From Enterococcus montenegrensis (lineage in GTDB: Bacteria > Bacillota > Bacilli > Lactobacillales > Enterococcaceae): a stretch of 64,000 bases of DNA. Every line of letters begins with the position of its first letter. Position 1 is the stretch's first letter. Below, piece after piece: positions 7,992-17,876 of this stretch. The position numbers and the translations under genes are program-made. The notes beneath the pieces were generated by a model. The model made no database searches and had not been told where the DNA came from. It saw only the letters and a list, made by a program, of their open reading frames with translations. Location of the stretch: assembly GCF_029983095.1 (NCBI RefSeq), contig NZ_CP120467.1, positions 310,001 through 374,000 of the forward strand, read 5' to 3'.

Positions 7992-9680
7992 GTGAAAGTA
8001 ACGGAAATAAGCGCAAGTCAATTCCAGGAAATGGTCCAGGCTGGTGCTAGTCGTCTGCAAGTCAATGCAGAATATGTCAACTCGTTGAATGTTTTCCCGG
8101 TGCCAGATGGCGATACCGGAACCAACATGAATATGTCCATGACCAGTGGCGCTAAAGCTGTTTTAGATTCTGCATCAGAAAATGTTGGGGAATTAGCCAA
8201 TGTTTTAGCTAAAGGATTGTTAATGGGAGCCCGAGGAAATTCCGGTGTTATCTTATCGCAATTGTTCCGCGGTTTTTCAAAACAAATTCCAGATGTGGCC
8301 ACATTAAATGCCACAGATTTAGCCAAAGCATTTACCCATGGTGTGGAAACGGCGTATAAAGCAGTAATGAAGCCAGTTGAAGGAACCATTTTAACTGTGG
8401 CTCGCGTTGCGGCAGAATACGGCGAGAAAAAAGCAGCTGAAACAGATGACTGTGTAGAAGTTTTAAAAGCAGTTGTAAAAGGCGGAAAACGCGCCTTAGC
8501 CAAAACACCAGATTTATTGCCAGTCTTAAAAGAAGTTGGCGTAGTGGATAGTGGTGGTCAAGGTTTACTTTATGTTTATGAAGGCTTTTTATCTGCATTA
8601 ACTGGAGAATATCAAGCGGATGAAACATTTGAACCAACCCCTGCTGCCATGGATGAAATGGTCAATGCCGAACATCACCGTAGCGTGCAAGGGCAATTAG
8701 CTACAGCAGATATTAAATTTGGTTATTGTACTGAAATTATGGTAAATATCGGTGAAGGACCAACTGTTGACAGTGAGTTTGACTATGAAACTTTCCGTAA
8801 TTACCTAGATGGTTTAGGCGATTCATTATTAGTTGTCAATGACGATGAAATCATCAAAGTCCATGTGCATACAGAACATCCTGGTGAAGTCATGAATTAT
8901 GGTCAAAAATTTGGGGCATTAGTTAAAGTTAAAGTAGACAATATGCGCTTGCAACACGAAACCATTTTAGAACATGACCATCAAGTTGAAGAATTTGCCA
9001 CTGAACCAGCTAACTTACCACGGGTTCCTTATGCTGTAATCGCTATTGCAGCAGGTGAAGGAGTAGCAGAATTATTCCGGAGCTTAGGAGCAAATTATGT
9101 GATTTCAGGCGGTCAAACGATGAACCCAAGCACACAAGATATTTTAGATGCAATAAAAAAAGTCAATGCCGATAAAGTAATTGTGTTGCCAAACAATAAA
9201 AACATCTTCATGGCTGCTGATCAAGCAGCAGAAGTTGCAGAAATTCCAGTAGCAGTAATTGCTTCTAAAACTATTCCACAAGGTATGACTGCGATGTTGA
9301 GCTTTAACGAACAAGCAGACCTTGAGACTAACAAACAAGCGATGACAGATTCCTTAAAAGATGTTATCTCAGGCTCAGTGACGCATGCAATTCGCGATAC
9401 CAACATCGATGGGATTGAAATTCATGAAGGCGACTTTTTAGGAATGGTCGACGGTGCAATTGTTATTTCAAATCCAGATCAAATGCAGACAGCTTTGACG
9501 ACTTTGGAAAAAATGATCACACCAGAGACTGAAATTATTACCATTATTTTTGGTGATGAAGCCAAAGAAAAGGATGCAAAAAAACTGTCCGAAGCATTAC
9601 TTGCAAAACATGGTGATTTAGAAGTCGAAATTCACGAAGGCAATCAACCGGTATATCCATACCTGTTTGCAGCAGAATAG
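7992..9680 (+). CDS. fakA: Fatty acid kinase catalytic subunit FakA (DAK/YloV family)
   Basis: FakA phosphorylates exogenous fatty acids held by FakB (DegV-type) proteins, making acyl-phosphates that PlsX/PlsY can use for phospholipid synthesis. The 562-residue protein has an N-terminal DhaL-like ATP domain with the Mg-ATP motif PVPDGDTGTNM (about 36-46, with Asp39 and Asp41), a middle domain, and a C-terminal domain resembling DegV/FakB. The GTG at 7992 follows AAGGAGG. It lies downstream of the Asp23-like gene and upstream of recG and plsX, a conserved order; plsX fits the same lipid pathway. A terminator follows. Confidence 0.93.
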   Translation: MKVTEISASQFQEMVQAGASRLQVNAEYVNSLNVFPVPDGDTGTNMNMSMTSGAKAVLDSASENVGELANVLAKGLLMGARGNSGVILSQLFRGFSKQIPDVATLNATDLAKAFTHGVETAYKAVMKPVEGTILTVARVAAEYGEKKAAETDDCVEVLKAVVKGGKRALAKTPDLLPVLKEVGVVDSGGQGLLYVYEGFLSALTGEYQADETFEPTPAAMDEMVNAEHHRSVQGQLATADIKFGYCTEIMVNIGEGPTVDSEFDYETFRNYLDGLGDSLLVVNDDEIIKVHVHTEHPGEVMNYGQKFGALVKVKVDNMRLQHETILEHDHQVEEFATEPANLPRVPYAVIAIAAGEGVAELFRSLGANYVISGGQTMNPSTQDILDAIKKVNADKVIVLPNNKNIFMAADQAAEVAEIPVAVIASKTIPQGMTAMLSFNEQADLETNKQAMTDSLKDVISGSVTHAIRDTNIDGIEIHEGDFLGMVDGAIVISNPDQMQTALTTLEKMITPETEIITIIFGDEAKEKDAKKLSEALLAKHGDLEVEIHEGNQPVYPYLFAAE

Positions 9681-9703
9681 AAAATAAAATTGACAAATTG
9701 CAG

Positions 9704-9747
9704 GTGAAACCAGCTACTTCCAAAAGATGAGCCTGGTTTCACTTTTT
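9704..9747 (+). terminator. Terminator after fakA
   Basis: GTGAAACCAG (9704-9713) pairs perfectly with CTGGTTTCAC (9733-9742) and is followed by five Ts. The remaining 160 bases up to recG are AT-rich with no further feature seen. Confidence 0.8.
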
Positions 9748-9908
9748 GTTTTCTATAAGGAAAGAATAAAATTTCCAGACAGATAACGCAGCAGATCTTA
9801 CGAGTGAAAGCCAACACATTTTTTTAAGTCTTTATTTTGGTTTATTGCTAAAAAGTTGCCCAAGTTATTTTGACTTTTTTTATTTTTTACGAAAATTGAG
9901 GTGAACAG

Positions 9909-11945
9909 ATGACTGCAGGACTAAAAACAGAAGTTGCTTATTTAAAAGGTGTGGGACCAAAAAGAGCGCAGGATTTAGCTAGCCTTGGGATTGTGACGGT
10001 AGAAGATTTACTAAGCTACTACCCTTTTCGCTATGACGATATTAAAGAACGTGACTTAACCGAGCTTTCTGATCAAGAAAAAGTTACCTTAAAAGGTGTC
10101 GTAGTGGCGCCGGCTGTGGTGAACCGCTTTGGGTACAAAAAATCAATGTTGAAATTTCGCATGATGCAAGATCATGTGGTTTTTAATGTCTCTTTTTTTA
10201 ATCAGCCCTATTTAAAAGACAAAGTTGTTTTAGGCGAAGAATTGGCAGTTTATGGCAAGTGGGATGCCAAGCGAAAAGCAATGACGGGTATGAAAATTTT
10301 GGGCTCTGGCACAGATGATGATTTCGCCCCAATTTATCACGTCAATAAAAGTTTGAAACAAAAAACGTTAATCGATTTAATTCGCCAAGCTTTTGAACTT
10401 TATCAAAATCAAATTGACGAGAATCTGCCTGTATCCTTAAAAGAAAAATATCGCTTAATCGATCGTGACAAAGCGATGTATGCCATGCATTTTCCACGGG
10501 ATAAAGAAGAAAGTCATCAAGCTAAGCGGCGCGTTGTTTTTGAAGAATTTTTCTTGTTCCAAATGAAGTTGCAGGCCCTAAAGCAAGCAGAAAAAGCTGC
10601 AATCAATGGTTTGGCGATTCAATATGATGTCAAGCGGTTGAAAACTTTTATTGATAGCCTGCCCTTTGAATTGACAGGTGCGCAAAAAAAAGTAACCAAT
10701 GAGATTTGTGCCGACTTAAAGAGTCCCCAACATATGCAACGCTTATTGCAAGGGGATGTCGGTAGCGGGAAAACGGTCGTGGCGGCGATTGCTCTATATG
10801 CTACAATGACAGCTGGCTTTCAAGGAGCATTGATGGTACCAACAGAAATCTTGGCTCAGCAGCACATGGAAAGTCTAAACCAATTGTTTGATCCGTTGGA
10901 AGTTTCTACGGCTCTTTTGACAGGATCCACCAAGGCCAAAGAACGCCGGCTTATTTTAGCGCAATTGGAAAATGGTGAAATTGACGTCATTGTTGGGACC
11001 CATGCGCTAATCCAAGAAGATGTGACGTTTTCAAATTTAGGCTTAGTGATTACCGATGAACAACACCGTTTCGGGGTAAACCAACGTCGTGTATTACGGG
11101 AAAAAGGCTTGCGCCCAGATGTCTTATTTATGACAGCTACGCCAATTCCGCGAACCTTAGCGATTACGGCTTACGGGGAAATGGATGTTTCTGTTATCGA
11201 TGAACTGCCAGCTGGTCGGATTCCGATTGAAACACGCTGGGTGCGACCGAGTCAGTTAGATGCTATTTTGGATTGGTCTTATCGCGAGTTAAAAAAAGGA
11301 CATCAAATGTATGTTATTTGCCCATTAATTGAGGAGTCAGAAACATTGGATGTTAAAAACGCGACGGAGATTTATGAACATCTACAAGCTTTTTACGGGG
11401 ATGATTATGCAGTGGGGATGCTTCACGGCAAAATGAAAAACCAAGAAAAAGAAGCGATTATGACTGACTTCAAGGACAATAAAATGCAAGTGCTAGTATC
11501 CACGACTGTCATTGAAGTTGGTGTTAATGTGCCCAATGCAACTGTGATGCTGATTATTGATGCCGAACGTTTTGGTTTAGCACAACTCCACCAATTGCGG
11601 GGCCGAGTGGGGCGAGGCGCAGAGGCTTCTTATTGTATTTTAGTTGCAGATCCTAAAAATGAAACGGGAGCTGCACGGATGAAAATTATGACAGAAACAA
11701 ATAATGGCTTCATTTTAAGTGAAGAAGACTTGAAACTACGCGGCCCAGGAGAAGTATTTGGTTTCCGGCAATCAGGGATTCCGCAATTTATAGCCGGTGA
11801 TTTAGTCGCAGATGCCAATATTTTGGAAGTAGCCCAAAGTGAAGCAAAAAATGTTTGGCGAATGAAAAACTGGCAAGTATTACCGGAATATCACGGATTG
11901 GCTGCAGCAATAAAAAATCAGACCAGTGCGCAATTCTTTGATTGA
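9909..11945 (+). CDS. recG: ATP-dependent DNA helicase RecG
   Basis: RecG is a superfamily 2 helicase that regresses stalled replication forks and processes branched recombination intermediates. The 678-residue protein is full length. It has an N-terminal wedge/OB domain (to about 250), Walker A GDVGSGKT (282-289), the family's DEQHRFG box (about 380-386), TATPIPRTL (motif III), and the C-terminal helicase domain with QLRGRVGRG. ATG 9909 follows GAGGTGAAC. Its stop lies 82 bases before plsX with no terminator between them, but an extended -10 element there suggests plsX also has its own start. Confidence 0.97.
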   Translation: MTAGLKTEVAYLKGVGPKRAQDLASLGIVTVEDLLSYYPFRYDDIKERDLTELSDQEKVTLKGVVVAPAVVNRFGYKKSMLKFRMMQDHVVFNVSFFNQPYLKDKVVLGEELAVYGKWDAKRKAMTGMKILGSGTDDDFAPIYHVNKSLKQKTLIDLIRQAFELYQNQIDENLPVSLKEKYRLIDRDKAMYAMHFPRDKEESHQAKRRVVFEEFFLFQMKLQALKQAEKAAINGLAIQYDVKRLKTFIDSLPFELTGAQKKVTNEICADLKSPQHMQRLLQGDVGSGKTVVAAIALYATMTAGFQGALMVPTEILAQQHMESLNQLFDPLEVSTALLTGSTKAKERRLILAQLENGEIDVIVGTHALIQEDVTFSNLGLVITDEQHRFGVNQRRVLREKGLRPDVLFMTATPIPRTLAITAYGEMDVSVIDELPAGRIPIETRWVRPSQLDAILDWSYRELKKGHQMYVICPLIEESETLDVKNATEIYEHLQAFYGDDYAVGMLHGKMKNQEKEAIMTDFKDNKMQVLVSTTVIEVGVNVPNATVMLIIDAERFGLAQLHQLRGRVGRGAEASYCILVADPKNETGAARMKIMTETNNGFILSEEDLKLRGPGEVFGFRQSGIPQFIAGDLVADANILEVAQSEAKNVWRMKNWQVLPEYHGLAAAIKNQTSAQFFD

Positions 11946-11948
11946 TTA

Positions 11949-11957
11949 TGCTATACT
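11949..11957 (+). promoter_or_regulatory. Extended -10 promoter candidate for plsX
   Basis: TGCTATACT is an extended -10 (TGn followed by TATACT) just after the recG stop. It overlaps a 7-bp inverted repeat TATGCTA/TAGCATA (11947-11953 with 11961-11967). No good -35 box is seen. Confidence 0.4.
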
Positions 11958-12027
11958 TTGTAGCATATGAAAAGCTTATAACCAGCTTATAGGCTGTAGT
12001 TAATGGTTTACAGGAGGTAATAACGAA

Positions 12028-13041
12028 ATGATGAAAATCGCAGTCGATGCGATGGGCGGCGATAATGCACCCAAAGCAATTGTCGAAGGTGTCATGTTGG
12101 CAAAAAAAGATTTTCCTGATATTGAATTTCAATTATATGGTAAAGAAGCAGAAATTAAAAAATTCGTAACCGATGAAACAAACGTTAAAATTATTCACAC
12201 GGATGAAAAAATTAATAGTGATGACGAACCGGTTAAAGCAATTCGTCGTAAAAAACAAGCTTCGATGGTCTTAGCAGCACAAGCAGTGAAAAATGGCACA
12301 GCAGATGCTATTTTTTCTGCGGGGAATACAGGGGCATTATTGGCAGCCGGCTTGTTTATCGTTGGGCGGATTAAAGGAATCGAACGTCCTGGTCTAATGT
12401 CTACGTTACCAGTAATTGGTAAAGAGGGCGGTTTTGATATGTTAGACCTTGGAGCAAATGCCGACAATAAACCAGAACATTTATTGCAATATGGCATTTT
12501 AGGCTCTTTTTATGCCCAACATGTCAGAGGGATCACAAATCCTCGCGTTGGTTTGTTAAATAATGGGACCGAAGAAACCAAAGGCAGCGAATTAACGAAA
12601 AAAGCTTTTGAACTCTTAAAATCAGAAAAAAGCATTAACTTCATTGGTAATGTGGAAGCAAGAGAACTTTTAAACGGCGCAGCAGATGTTGTCGTGACCG
12701 ATGGCTTTACCGGCAATGCCGTTTTAAAAACAATTGAAGGAACAGCGCTAAACATGATGGCTCTTTTAAAAGAATCTATTTTAGCAGAAGGCTTCAAAGG
12801 GAAAATGGGCGCATTGCTGTTAAAAGATGGTTTGCGTAATTTGAAAAATGAAATGGATTACGCCAAATATGGTGGTGCTGTTTTATTTGGCTTAAAAGCA
12901 CCAGTAATTAAAACCCATGGTGCTACAGGACCAGAGGCGGTCAGCTATACAATTCGTCAAATTCATACCATGTTGCAAGCAGATATGGTCCCGCAATTAG
13001 TCGCACAATTTGAGGCGCGGGAAGATGAAAAGGCGAATTAA
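12028..13041 (+). CDS. plsX: Phosphate acyltransferase PlsX
   Basis: PlsX makes acyl-phosphate from acyl-ACP, the donor that PlsY uses to acylate glycerol-3-phosphate in the first step of phospholipid synthesis. The 337 residues show the family start [12 protein letters not shown], the core [11 protein letters not shown] and [18 protein letters not shown] precedes ATG 12028; a second ATG follows directly. It is followed by acpP (112 bases away), the acyl carrier for the same pathway. No FabT-type palindrome was recognised upstream. Confidence 0.96.
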   Translation: MMKIAVDAMGGDNAPKAIVEGVMLAKKDFPDIEFQLYGKEAEIKKFVTDETNVKIIHTDEKINSDDEPVKAIRRKKQASMVLAAQAVKNGTADAIFSAGNTGALLAAGLFIVGRIKGIERPGLMSTLPVIGKEGGFDMLDLGANADNKPEHLLQYGILGSFYAQHVRGITNPRVGLLNNGTEETKGSELTKKAFELLKSEKSINFIGNVEARELLNGAADVVVTDGFTGNAVLKTIEGTALNMMALLKESILAEGFKGKMGALLLKDGLRNLKNEMDYAKYGGAVLFGLKAPVIKTHGATGPEAVSYTIRQIHTMLQADMVPQLVAQFEAREDEKAN

Positions 13042-13153
13042 AAAGCTTTTAAAACGACAATTACTTAAAAAAGGCTAGACAAAGTATTTAGAAACCCTTA
13101 AAATGTTTGGTAGCTATCTTTTGATATTGTCATAAACGTGGAGGTGAATACAT

Positions 13154-13396
13154 TTGACGCGTGAAGAAGTATTTAAAAAAGTAGCAGCCGTGATTGCAAA
13201 CCACTTTAACGTGGATGCCGATCAAGTTACTGATACTATGAGCATCAAAGACGACCTGAATGCAGATTCCATTAGCGTGATGGAATTTGTCTTGGAATTA
13301 GAAGATGAATTTGGTACCGAAATTTCTGATGAAGATGCCGAACAAATCGAAACAGTAGGTAGTGCAGTAGATTATATTGCCAGCCACTTGTCATAA
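13154..13396 (+). CDS. acpP: Acyl carrier protein
   Basis: Small acidic carrier that holds growing acyl chains on a phosphopantetheine arm. The 80-residue protein has the attachment motif ADSIS with Ser39 as the modified residue (the common form is DSLD). The start is TTG 13154 behind a strong GGAGGTGA. Next to plsX it is more likely the carrier serving phospholipid synthesis than the one inside a fab cluster, because no fab gene follows. A terminator ends the unit. Confidence 0.93.
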   Translation: MTREEVFKKVAAVIANHFNVDADQVTDTMSIKDDLNADSISVMEFVLELEDEFGTEISDEDAEQIETVGSAVDYIASHLS

Positions 13397-13427
13397 GAAA
13401 CCAGTTAAAACTGAATCTTTTGTCACT

Positions 13428-13472
13428 AAAAGAGTAAAGAAAGTTTACCTAAAATTTTCTTTACTCTTTTTT
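13428..13472 (+). terminator. Terminator after acpP
   Basis: AAAGAGTAAAGAAA (13428-13441) pairs with TTTCTTTACTCTTT (about 13456-13469) and is followed by a T-rich run. Confidence 0.88.
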
Positions 13473-13803
13473 CTTTTAAAAAAAAACAAAATCATTTTGG
13501 CATTTTTGCGCATTATTTGTTGTTTAAATGCTTTTTTATGGTAGGATAAAAATACATAAAAATAAATATTTTTGTATGGAATTTCACTGGTAAGTTTACG
13601 TGAAAGTGCTTTTTTAGCGAGGAAATTAATCTTTAAAGTTATTTGTTGAGGGAATCTTTGTGAAATTGCATGAATTGTAGCTGAAATTTACGCTTTAATT
13701 TTTATAAAAGATTAGCTTAATAGCAAGTTTTTCTTCAAATTTACGAGAAATCAAAATTAATTTTGGGAGTTTTCTGAAAATTCTGCTTTCACAGCTCTTT
13801 AAC
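13473..13803. other. AT-rich intergenic stretch without a gene
   Basis: About 330 bases between the acpP terminator and the opp promoter. It contains an AAAAATAAATATTTTT palindrome near 13558-13575 but no coding frame or recognisable element. Confidence 0.4.
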
Positions 13804-13832
13804 TTGCATTATGATACACCTTTCTATATAAT
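13804..13832 (+). promoter_or_regulatory. Promoter of the opp operon
   Basis: TTGCAT (13804-13809), 17 bases, then a perfect TATAAT (13827-13832). Transcription should start near 13839, giving a leader of about 107 bases before oppD. Confidence 0.6.
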
Positions 13833-13865
13833 TATTAAGAAATATTAGCGGGAGTAATTGGAGAC

Positions 13866-13898
13866 TGGGAGAAGACAGCATCTCTCCCATGCTTTTTT
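13866..13898 (+). terminator. Leader terminator (possible attenuator) of the opp operon
   Basis: TGGGAGA (13866-13872) pairs with TCTCCCA (13883-13889) and is followed by TGC and a T-run. It lies between the opp promoter and oppD, so it would cut most transcripts unless read-through or antitermination occurs. No T-box or known riboswitch sequence was recognised. Confidence 0.6.
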
Positions 13899-13946
13899 AC
13901 ATTTTCCGGCAAAAAATCTCCGCATTAGCGAAAGAGGGGTATTGGA

Positions 13947-14951
13947 TTGTCACAAGATAATCAATTATTAGAAGTTCAAGATCTGCACACGGGCTTTCGT
14001 ATTAAAGATGAATACTACGATGCTGTTGACGGTGTGTCATTTACTTTAGAACGTAACGAAATTTTAGCGATTGTTGGTGAGTCAGGTTGTGGAAAGAGTA
14101 CACTTGCAACGACCATTATGGGATTGCATGATCCAAAAAACACCCGTATCACTGGTGAGATGCTTTATAAAGATTTGGACTTAGCCAATTTAAATGAAAC
14201 TTTATATAACAAAATTCGCGGAAATGATATTGGGATGATCTTCCAAGATCCATTGTCAGCCTTAAATCCTTTGATGCGAATTGAAGACCAGATTAAAGAA
14301 GGTTTGGTTTATCACACCAATATGACCGCAGAGCAACGGCAAGCACGGGCGATGGAATTACTAGATCAAGTTGGAATTCCAAATCCCAAACGAGTAGGGC
14401 GCCAGTATCCCCATGAATTATCTGGTGGGATGCGTCAGCGGGTTATTATCGCGATTGCGATTGCAGCAAAGCCACCGATTTTGATTGCCGATGAACCAAC
14501 TACTGCATTGGACGTAACCATCCAAGCGCAAATTTTAGATTTGTTAAAAGATTTACAAGAAGAAACGGAATCTGGCATTATTTTGATTACCCATGACCTG
14601 GGTGTCGTAGCTGAAATGGCTGACCGAGTAGCGGTAATGTATGCTGGTCAATTTGTTGAAGTGGCACCAGTAGAAGAGTTGTTTAACAACCCACAACATC
14701 CGTATACCCGTTCACTTTTAAACTCAATTCCGCAAGAAGACAATCACGATAATGAACTTCATGTAATTGAAGGGATTGTACCGACCTTGGTGAAAATGCC
14801 ACGGACAGGTTGCCGTTTTGCACCACGGATTCCTTGGATTCCAGAAAGTGATCACGAGGAAAATCCAACCTTACACGAAGTTGGAAAAGATCACTTGGTG
14901 CGTTGTACTTGCTACAAGCACTTCCATTTTAAAGACGAAGGAGAAGTGTAA
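13947..14951 (+). CDS. oppD: Oligopeptide ABC transporter ATP-binding protein OppD
   Basis: One of two ATPases energising oligopeptide uptake through OppBC. The 334 residues carry Walker A GESGCGKST (44-52), the Q-loop MIFQDPLSALNP, the signature LSGGMRQR (about 157-164), Walker B ILIADEPTTALD and the OppD/DppD C-terminal region with GCRFAPR and later cysteines. The start TTG 13947 follows GAGGGGT; another in-frame start is not better placed. It is the first gene of the order D-F-B-C-A, with the next gene starting one base after its stop. Confidence 0.94.
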   Translation: MSQDNQLLEVQDLHTGFRIKDEYYDAVDGVSFTLERNEILAIVGESGCGKSTLATTIMGLHDPKNTRITGEMLYKDLDLANLNETLYNKIRGNDIGMIFQDPLSALNPLMRIEDQIKEGLVYHTNMTAEQRQARAMELLDQVGIPNPKRVGRQYPHELSGGMRQRVIIAIAIAAKPPILIADEPTTALDVTIQAQILDLLKDLQEETESGIILITHDLGVVAEMADRVAVMYAGQFVEVAPVEELFNNPQHPYTRSLLNSIPQEDNHDNELHVIEGIVPTLVKMPRTGCRFAPRIPWIPESDHEENPTLHEVGKDHLVRCTCYKHFHFKDEGEV

Positions 14952-15896
14952 ATGTCAGAATTAATTACGATTAAAGATCTGAAAATCCACTATCCAATTC
15001 GCAGCGGTTTCTTTAACCGCGTGACAGACCATGTCTATGCCGTTGATGGTGTTGATTTTGTCATCGAAAAAGGTAAAACATACGGTCTTGTAGGGGAATC
15101 AGGTTCAGGCAAATCTACAACCGGTAAAGCGATTTTAGGATTAGAAAAAGTTACCGGCGGAGAAATTATTTATAACGGACAGGATGTCACAAAACGCAAT
15201 GTCCGGAAAAAAATGAATTACAACAAAGACGTTCAAATGATCTTCCAAGATTCTATGTCCTCTTTGAACCCGAAAAAACGCGTATTAGATATTATTGCAG
15301 AACCGTTACGCAACTTTGAACGTTTAAGCGATCAAGAAGAAAAAAATCGTGTAAAAGAATTATTGGATATCGTCGGGATGCCAGAAGATGCCTTATACAA
15401 ATATCCCCATGAGTTCTCTGGTGGTCAAAGACAGCGTTTAGGTGTTGCCCGTGCAGTTGCAACAAATCCAAAACTAATTGTAGCCGATGAACCTGTATCT
15501 GCTTTGGACTTATCCGTTCAAGCACAAGTGTTGAATTTCATGAAACGCATCCAGCAGCAATATGATTTGAGTTATTTATTTATTTCCCATGACTTGGGTG
15601 TAGTCAAACACATGTGTGACAATATCGCTATTATGTATAAAGGCCGATTTGTTGAAATTGGCAGTCGGGAAGATATCTACAATGATCCACGTCACATTTA
15701 TACAAAACGCTTATTATCTGCCATTCCTCGAATTGATGTACCAAATCGTGAGGCGCATAAAGAAAATCGCCGTCATGTGGAAGAAGAATACATCAAGCAT
15801 CAAAAAGATTATTACGACAATGCGGGGCGCGTTTATGATTTACGCAAGATTACAGATACCCATTCTGTCGCATTATTAAACGAGGGGGCTAAATAA
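14952..15896 (+). CDS. oppF: Oligopeptide ABC transporter ATP-binding protein OppF
   Basis: Second ATPase of the oligopeptide transporter. The 314-residue protein has Walker [10 protein letters not shown] (49-57), Q-loop [12 protein letters not shown], signature FSGGQRQR, Walker [13 protein letters not shown] and the H-loop [11 protein letters not shown] 14952 follows GAAGGAGAAGTG inside the end of oppD. Its unusual length is normal for OppF (about 310). It sits between oppD and oppB with nearly no gaps, so the subunits are produced together. Confidence 0.94.
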   Translation: MSELITIKDLKIHYPIRSGFFNRVTDHVYAVDGVDFVIEKGKTYGLVGESGSGKSTTGKAILGLEKVTGGEIIYNGQDVTKRNVRKKMNYNKDVQMIFQDSMSSLNPKKRVLDIIAEPLRNFERLSDQEEKNRVKELLDIVGMPEDALYKYPHEFSGGQRQRLGVARAVATNPKLIVADEPVSALDLSVQAQVLNFMKRIQQQYDLSYLFISHDLGVVKHMCDNIAIMYKGRFVEIGSREDIYNDPRHIYTKRLLSAIPRIDVPNREAHKENRRHVEEEYIKHQKDYYDNAGRVYDLRKITDTHSVALLNEGAK

Positions 15897-15897
15897 A

Positions 15898-16860
15898 ATG
15901 TGGAAAACAATTTTACGACGTGTACTTTTAATGATCCCTCAAGTTATTATTTTGAGTATTTTAATCTTTATGTTAGCCAAAATGATGCCTGGGGATCCAT
16001 TTACCGGGTTGATCAGTCCTACGACTTCACCGTCACGGATTGCAGAACTAAGAGAACAAGCTGGTTTAAATGATCCATGGCCGCAACAATATGTTCGTTG
16101 GGTTGGTAACGCCTTAAAAGGTGACTTTGGTATTAGTTATAACTACAAATATGCCGTTACGACAGTTATCGGACAACGGATCGGCAATACGGTTCGTTTG
16201 GCGATTGTTACAGTTATTTTGACTTATTTGATTGCTATTCCAATGGGGTTATTTGCCGGCAGATATCAAAACTCTTGGTTTGATAAATTTGTTGTTGCAT
16301 ATAACTTCATCAGCTTTGCGATTCCAGTATTCGTATTAGCTTTGATTATGTTGTTAATTTTTGGTTACCGTCTAGATTGGTTCCCTACCACGGGGAGTGT
16401 CTCGATTAACTCCAGTGCTGGGTCCTTTAAGTACTTCTTAGATGAGTTGTACCACGTCGCGTTGCCGGCAATTGTTCAAGCGTTACTGGGAACAGCTGTA
16501 ACCATCCAATACTTACGTAGTGAAGTTGTCGATGCAAAACAAATGGATTATGTGCGGACTGCCCGTTCTAAAGGGGTACCAACCAACCGCGTGTTTACCC
16601 GCCATATTTTCCGAAACGCATCATTACCAATCGCTTCACAATTGGGGTATGAAATTGTCGCATTGATTTCTGGTTCAGTGGTTATCGAGCGTATCTTTAA
16701 CTATCCTGGGATTGGGAACTTGTTCATTTCAAGTATCCAACAACGGGATTATGCTATCATCACTGCTTTGACGTTGATTTTCGGGATTGCTACTTTGATC
16801 GGGACATTGGTGTCTGATATCGTGATGAGTATCGTTGATCCGCGGATCCGCATTCAGTAG
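15898..16860 (+). CDS. oppB: Oligopeptide ABC transporter permease OppB
   Basis: First membrane subunit of the oligopeptide channel. The 320-residue protein has about six transmembrane helices and the coupling-helix (EAA-type) region DYVRTARSKGVP near residue 220, which contacts the ATPases. The N-terminal part MMPGDPF and the central GLNDPWPQQYVRW are typical of the OppB/DppB family. ATG 15898 lies one base after the oppF stop, with GAGGGGG a few bases upstream. Confidence 0.94.
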   Translation: MWKTILRRVLLMIPQVIILSILIFMLAKMMPGDPFTGLISPTTSPSRIAELREQAGLNDPWPQQYVRWVGNALKGDFGISYNYKYAVTTVIGQRIGNTVRLAIVTVILTYLIAIPMGLFAGRYQNSWFDKFVVAYNFISFAIPVFVLALIMLLIFGYRLDWFPTTGSVSINSSAGSFKYFLDELYHVALPAIVQALLGTAVTIQYLRSEVVDAKQMDYVRTARSKGVPTNRVFTRHIFRNASLPIASQLGYEIVALISGSVVIERIFNYPGIGNLFISSIQQRDYAIITALTLIFGIATLIGTLVSDIVMSIVDPRIRIQ

Positions 16861-16875
16861 TAGGGGGATAGTAGA

Positions 16876-17805
16876 ATGTCTGAAAAAAATACAACAGAAA
16901 AAACGGCTCCAGTTGAAAAAGTATCGGTTCCACCAATGGGAATTCGAATGATTGCCCGCGAATTTGTTAAAGATCGTTTGGCACTTTTTTCACTGATAGT
17001 CTTAGTTTTATTATTACTTTTTGCTTTTGTGGGGGCGTTGTTCTTTGACCAGAGTTTGGTCAATACCGTTAACCCAATTGACCGCTATTTGGAACCAGGA
17101 TCAATTTCCATGGAAGGTCATAAATTACTTTTAGGTTCTGATGATGGTGGTCGTGATGTTTTAGGCTTGCTTGTAATCGGCGCACGTAACTCAATTTTTA
17201 TTGGTTTTGCAATTACGATTGCGACATCGATTATCGGTGTGGGTATCGGAATTATGTCGGGTTACTTTGGTGGCATTTTCGATATGATCGTGATGCGTAT
17301 AGTCGATTTCGTTATGATTTTACCCATCCAATTAATCATCATTGTGTTAGTAACCATTATTCCACGCTATACAGCACTAAGTTTGGTTATCATCATGAGT
17401 GCGTTTTATTGGACGGCTAAAGCACGGCTGTTTCGTGCTAAAACATTGTCTGAAGTTCGACGGGATTACGTTTCCGCTTCAAAAACATTGGGGACAAATG
17501 ATTTTAAAATTATGTTTAGAGAAATCATGCCTAACTTAAGTTCATTAATTATTACCAACTTGACGATGAACTTTGCTGGTAATATCGGGATTGAAACAAC
17601 ATTGACTTTCTTAGGTTTTGGTTTACCAAACGAAACACCAAGTTTGGGGACACTGATTTCATTTGCAACCGATTCTGATGTCTTGGTAAACAAACAATGG
17701 GTTTGGGTACCAGCTTCAATTCTAATTTTAGTTTTAATGTTAGCCATCAACTACGTAGGACAAGCATTCAAACGTTCAGCAGATGCGCGTCAACGTCTAG
17801 GTTAA
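16876..17805 (+). CDS. oppC: Oligopeptide ABC transporter permease OppC
   Basis: Second membrane subunit of the oligopeptide channel. The 309 residues start with a cytoplasmic segment, then a helix near 35-57, and the DppC/OppC core with LGSDDGGRDVLG before the main membrane domain and the coupling region RRDYVSASKTLGT. ATG 16876 is preceded by AGGGGGATAG. It is followed by a 71-base gap before oppA, longer than the other junctions and containing a good ribosome binding site for oppA. Confidence 0.93.
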   Translation: MSEKNTTEKTAPVEKVSVPPMGIRMIAREFVKDRLALFSLIVLVLLLLFAFVGALFFDQSLVNTVNPIDRYLEPGSISMEGHKLLLGSDDGGRDVLGLLVIGARNSIFIGFAITIATSIIGVGIGIMSGYFGGIFDMIVMRIVDFVMILPIQLIIIVLVTIIPRYTALSLVIIMSAFYWTAKARLFRAKTLSEVRRDYVSASKTLGTNDFKIMFREIMPNLSSLIITNLTMNFAGNIGIETTLTFLGFGLPNETPSLGTLISFATDSDVLVNKQWVWVPASILILVLMLAINYVGQAFKRSADARQRLG

Positions 17806-17876
17806 TTGCGGTATAACCATCTCTTACAGATGTTTGTATAAAAAAAGTTTTTAGTAAATGTATGGGAGGAACGGAA

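Noticed and set aside
8018-8503. 161-codon minus-strand frame inside fakA
   Set aside because: Fully antisense to a conserved gene, with no ribosome binding site.
13154-13396. Carrier protein with DSIS instead of DSLD as a special-purpose carrier
   Set aside because: The serine is kept and such substitutions occur in ordinary acyl carriers; location beside plsX explains it.
13840-13946. T-box or other known riboswitch in the opp leader
   Set aside because: The leader is too short for a T-box, and no specifier stem or GGUGG-type motif is visible.
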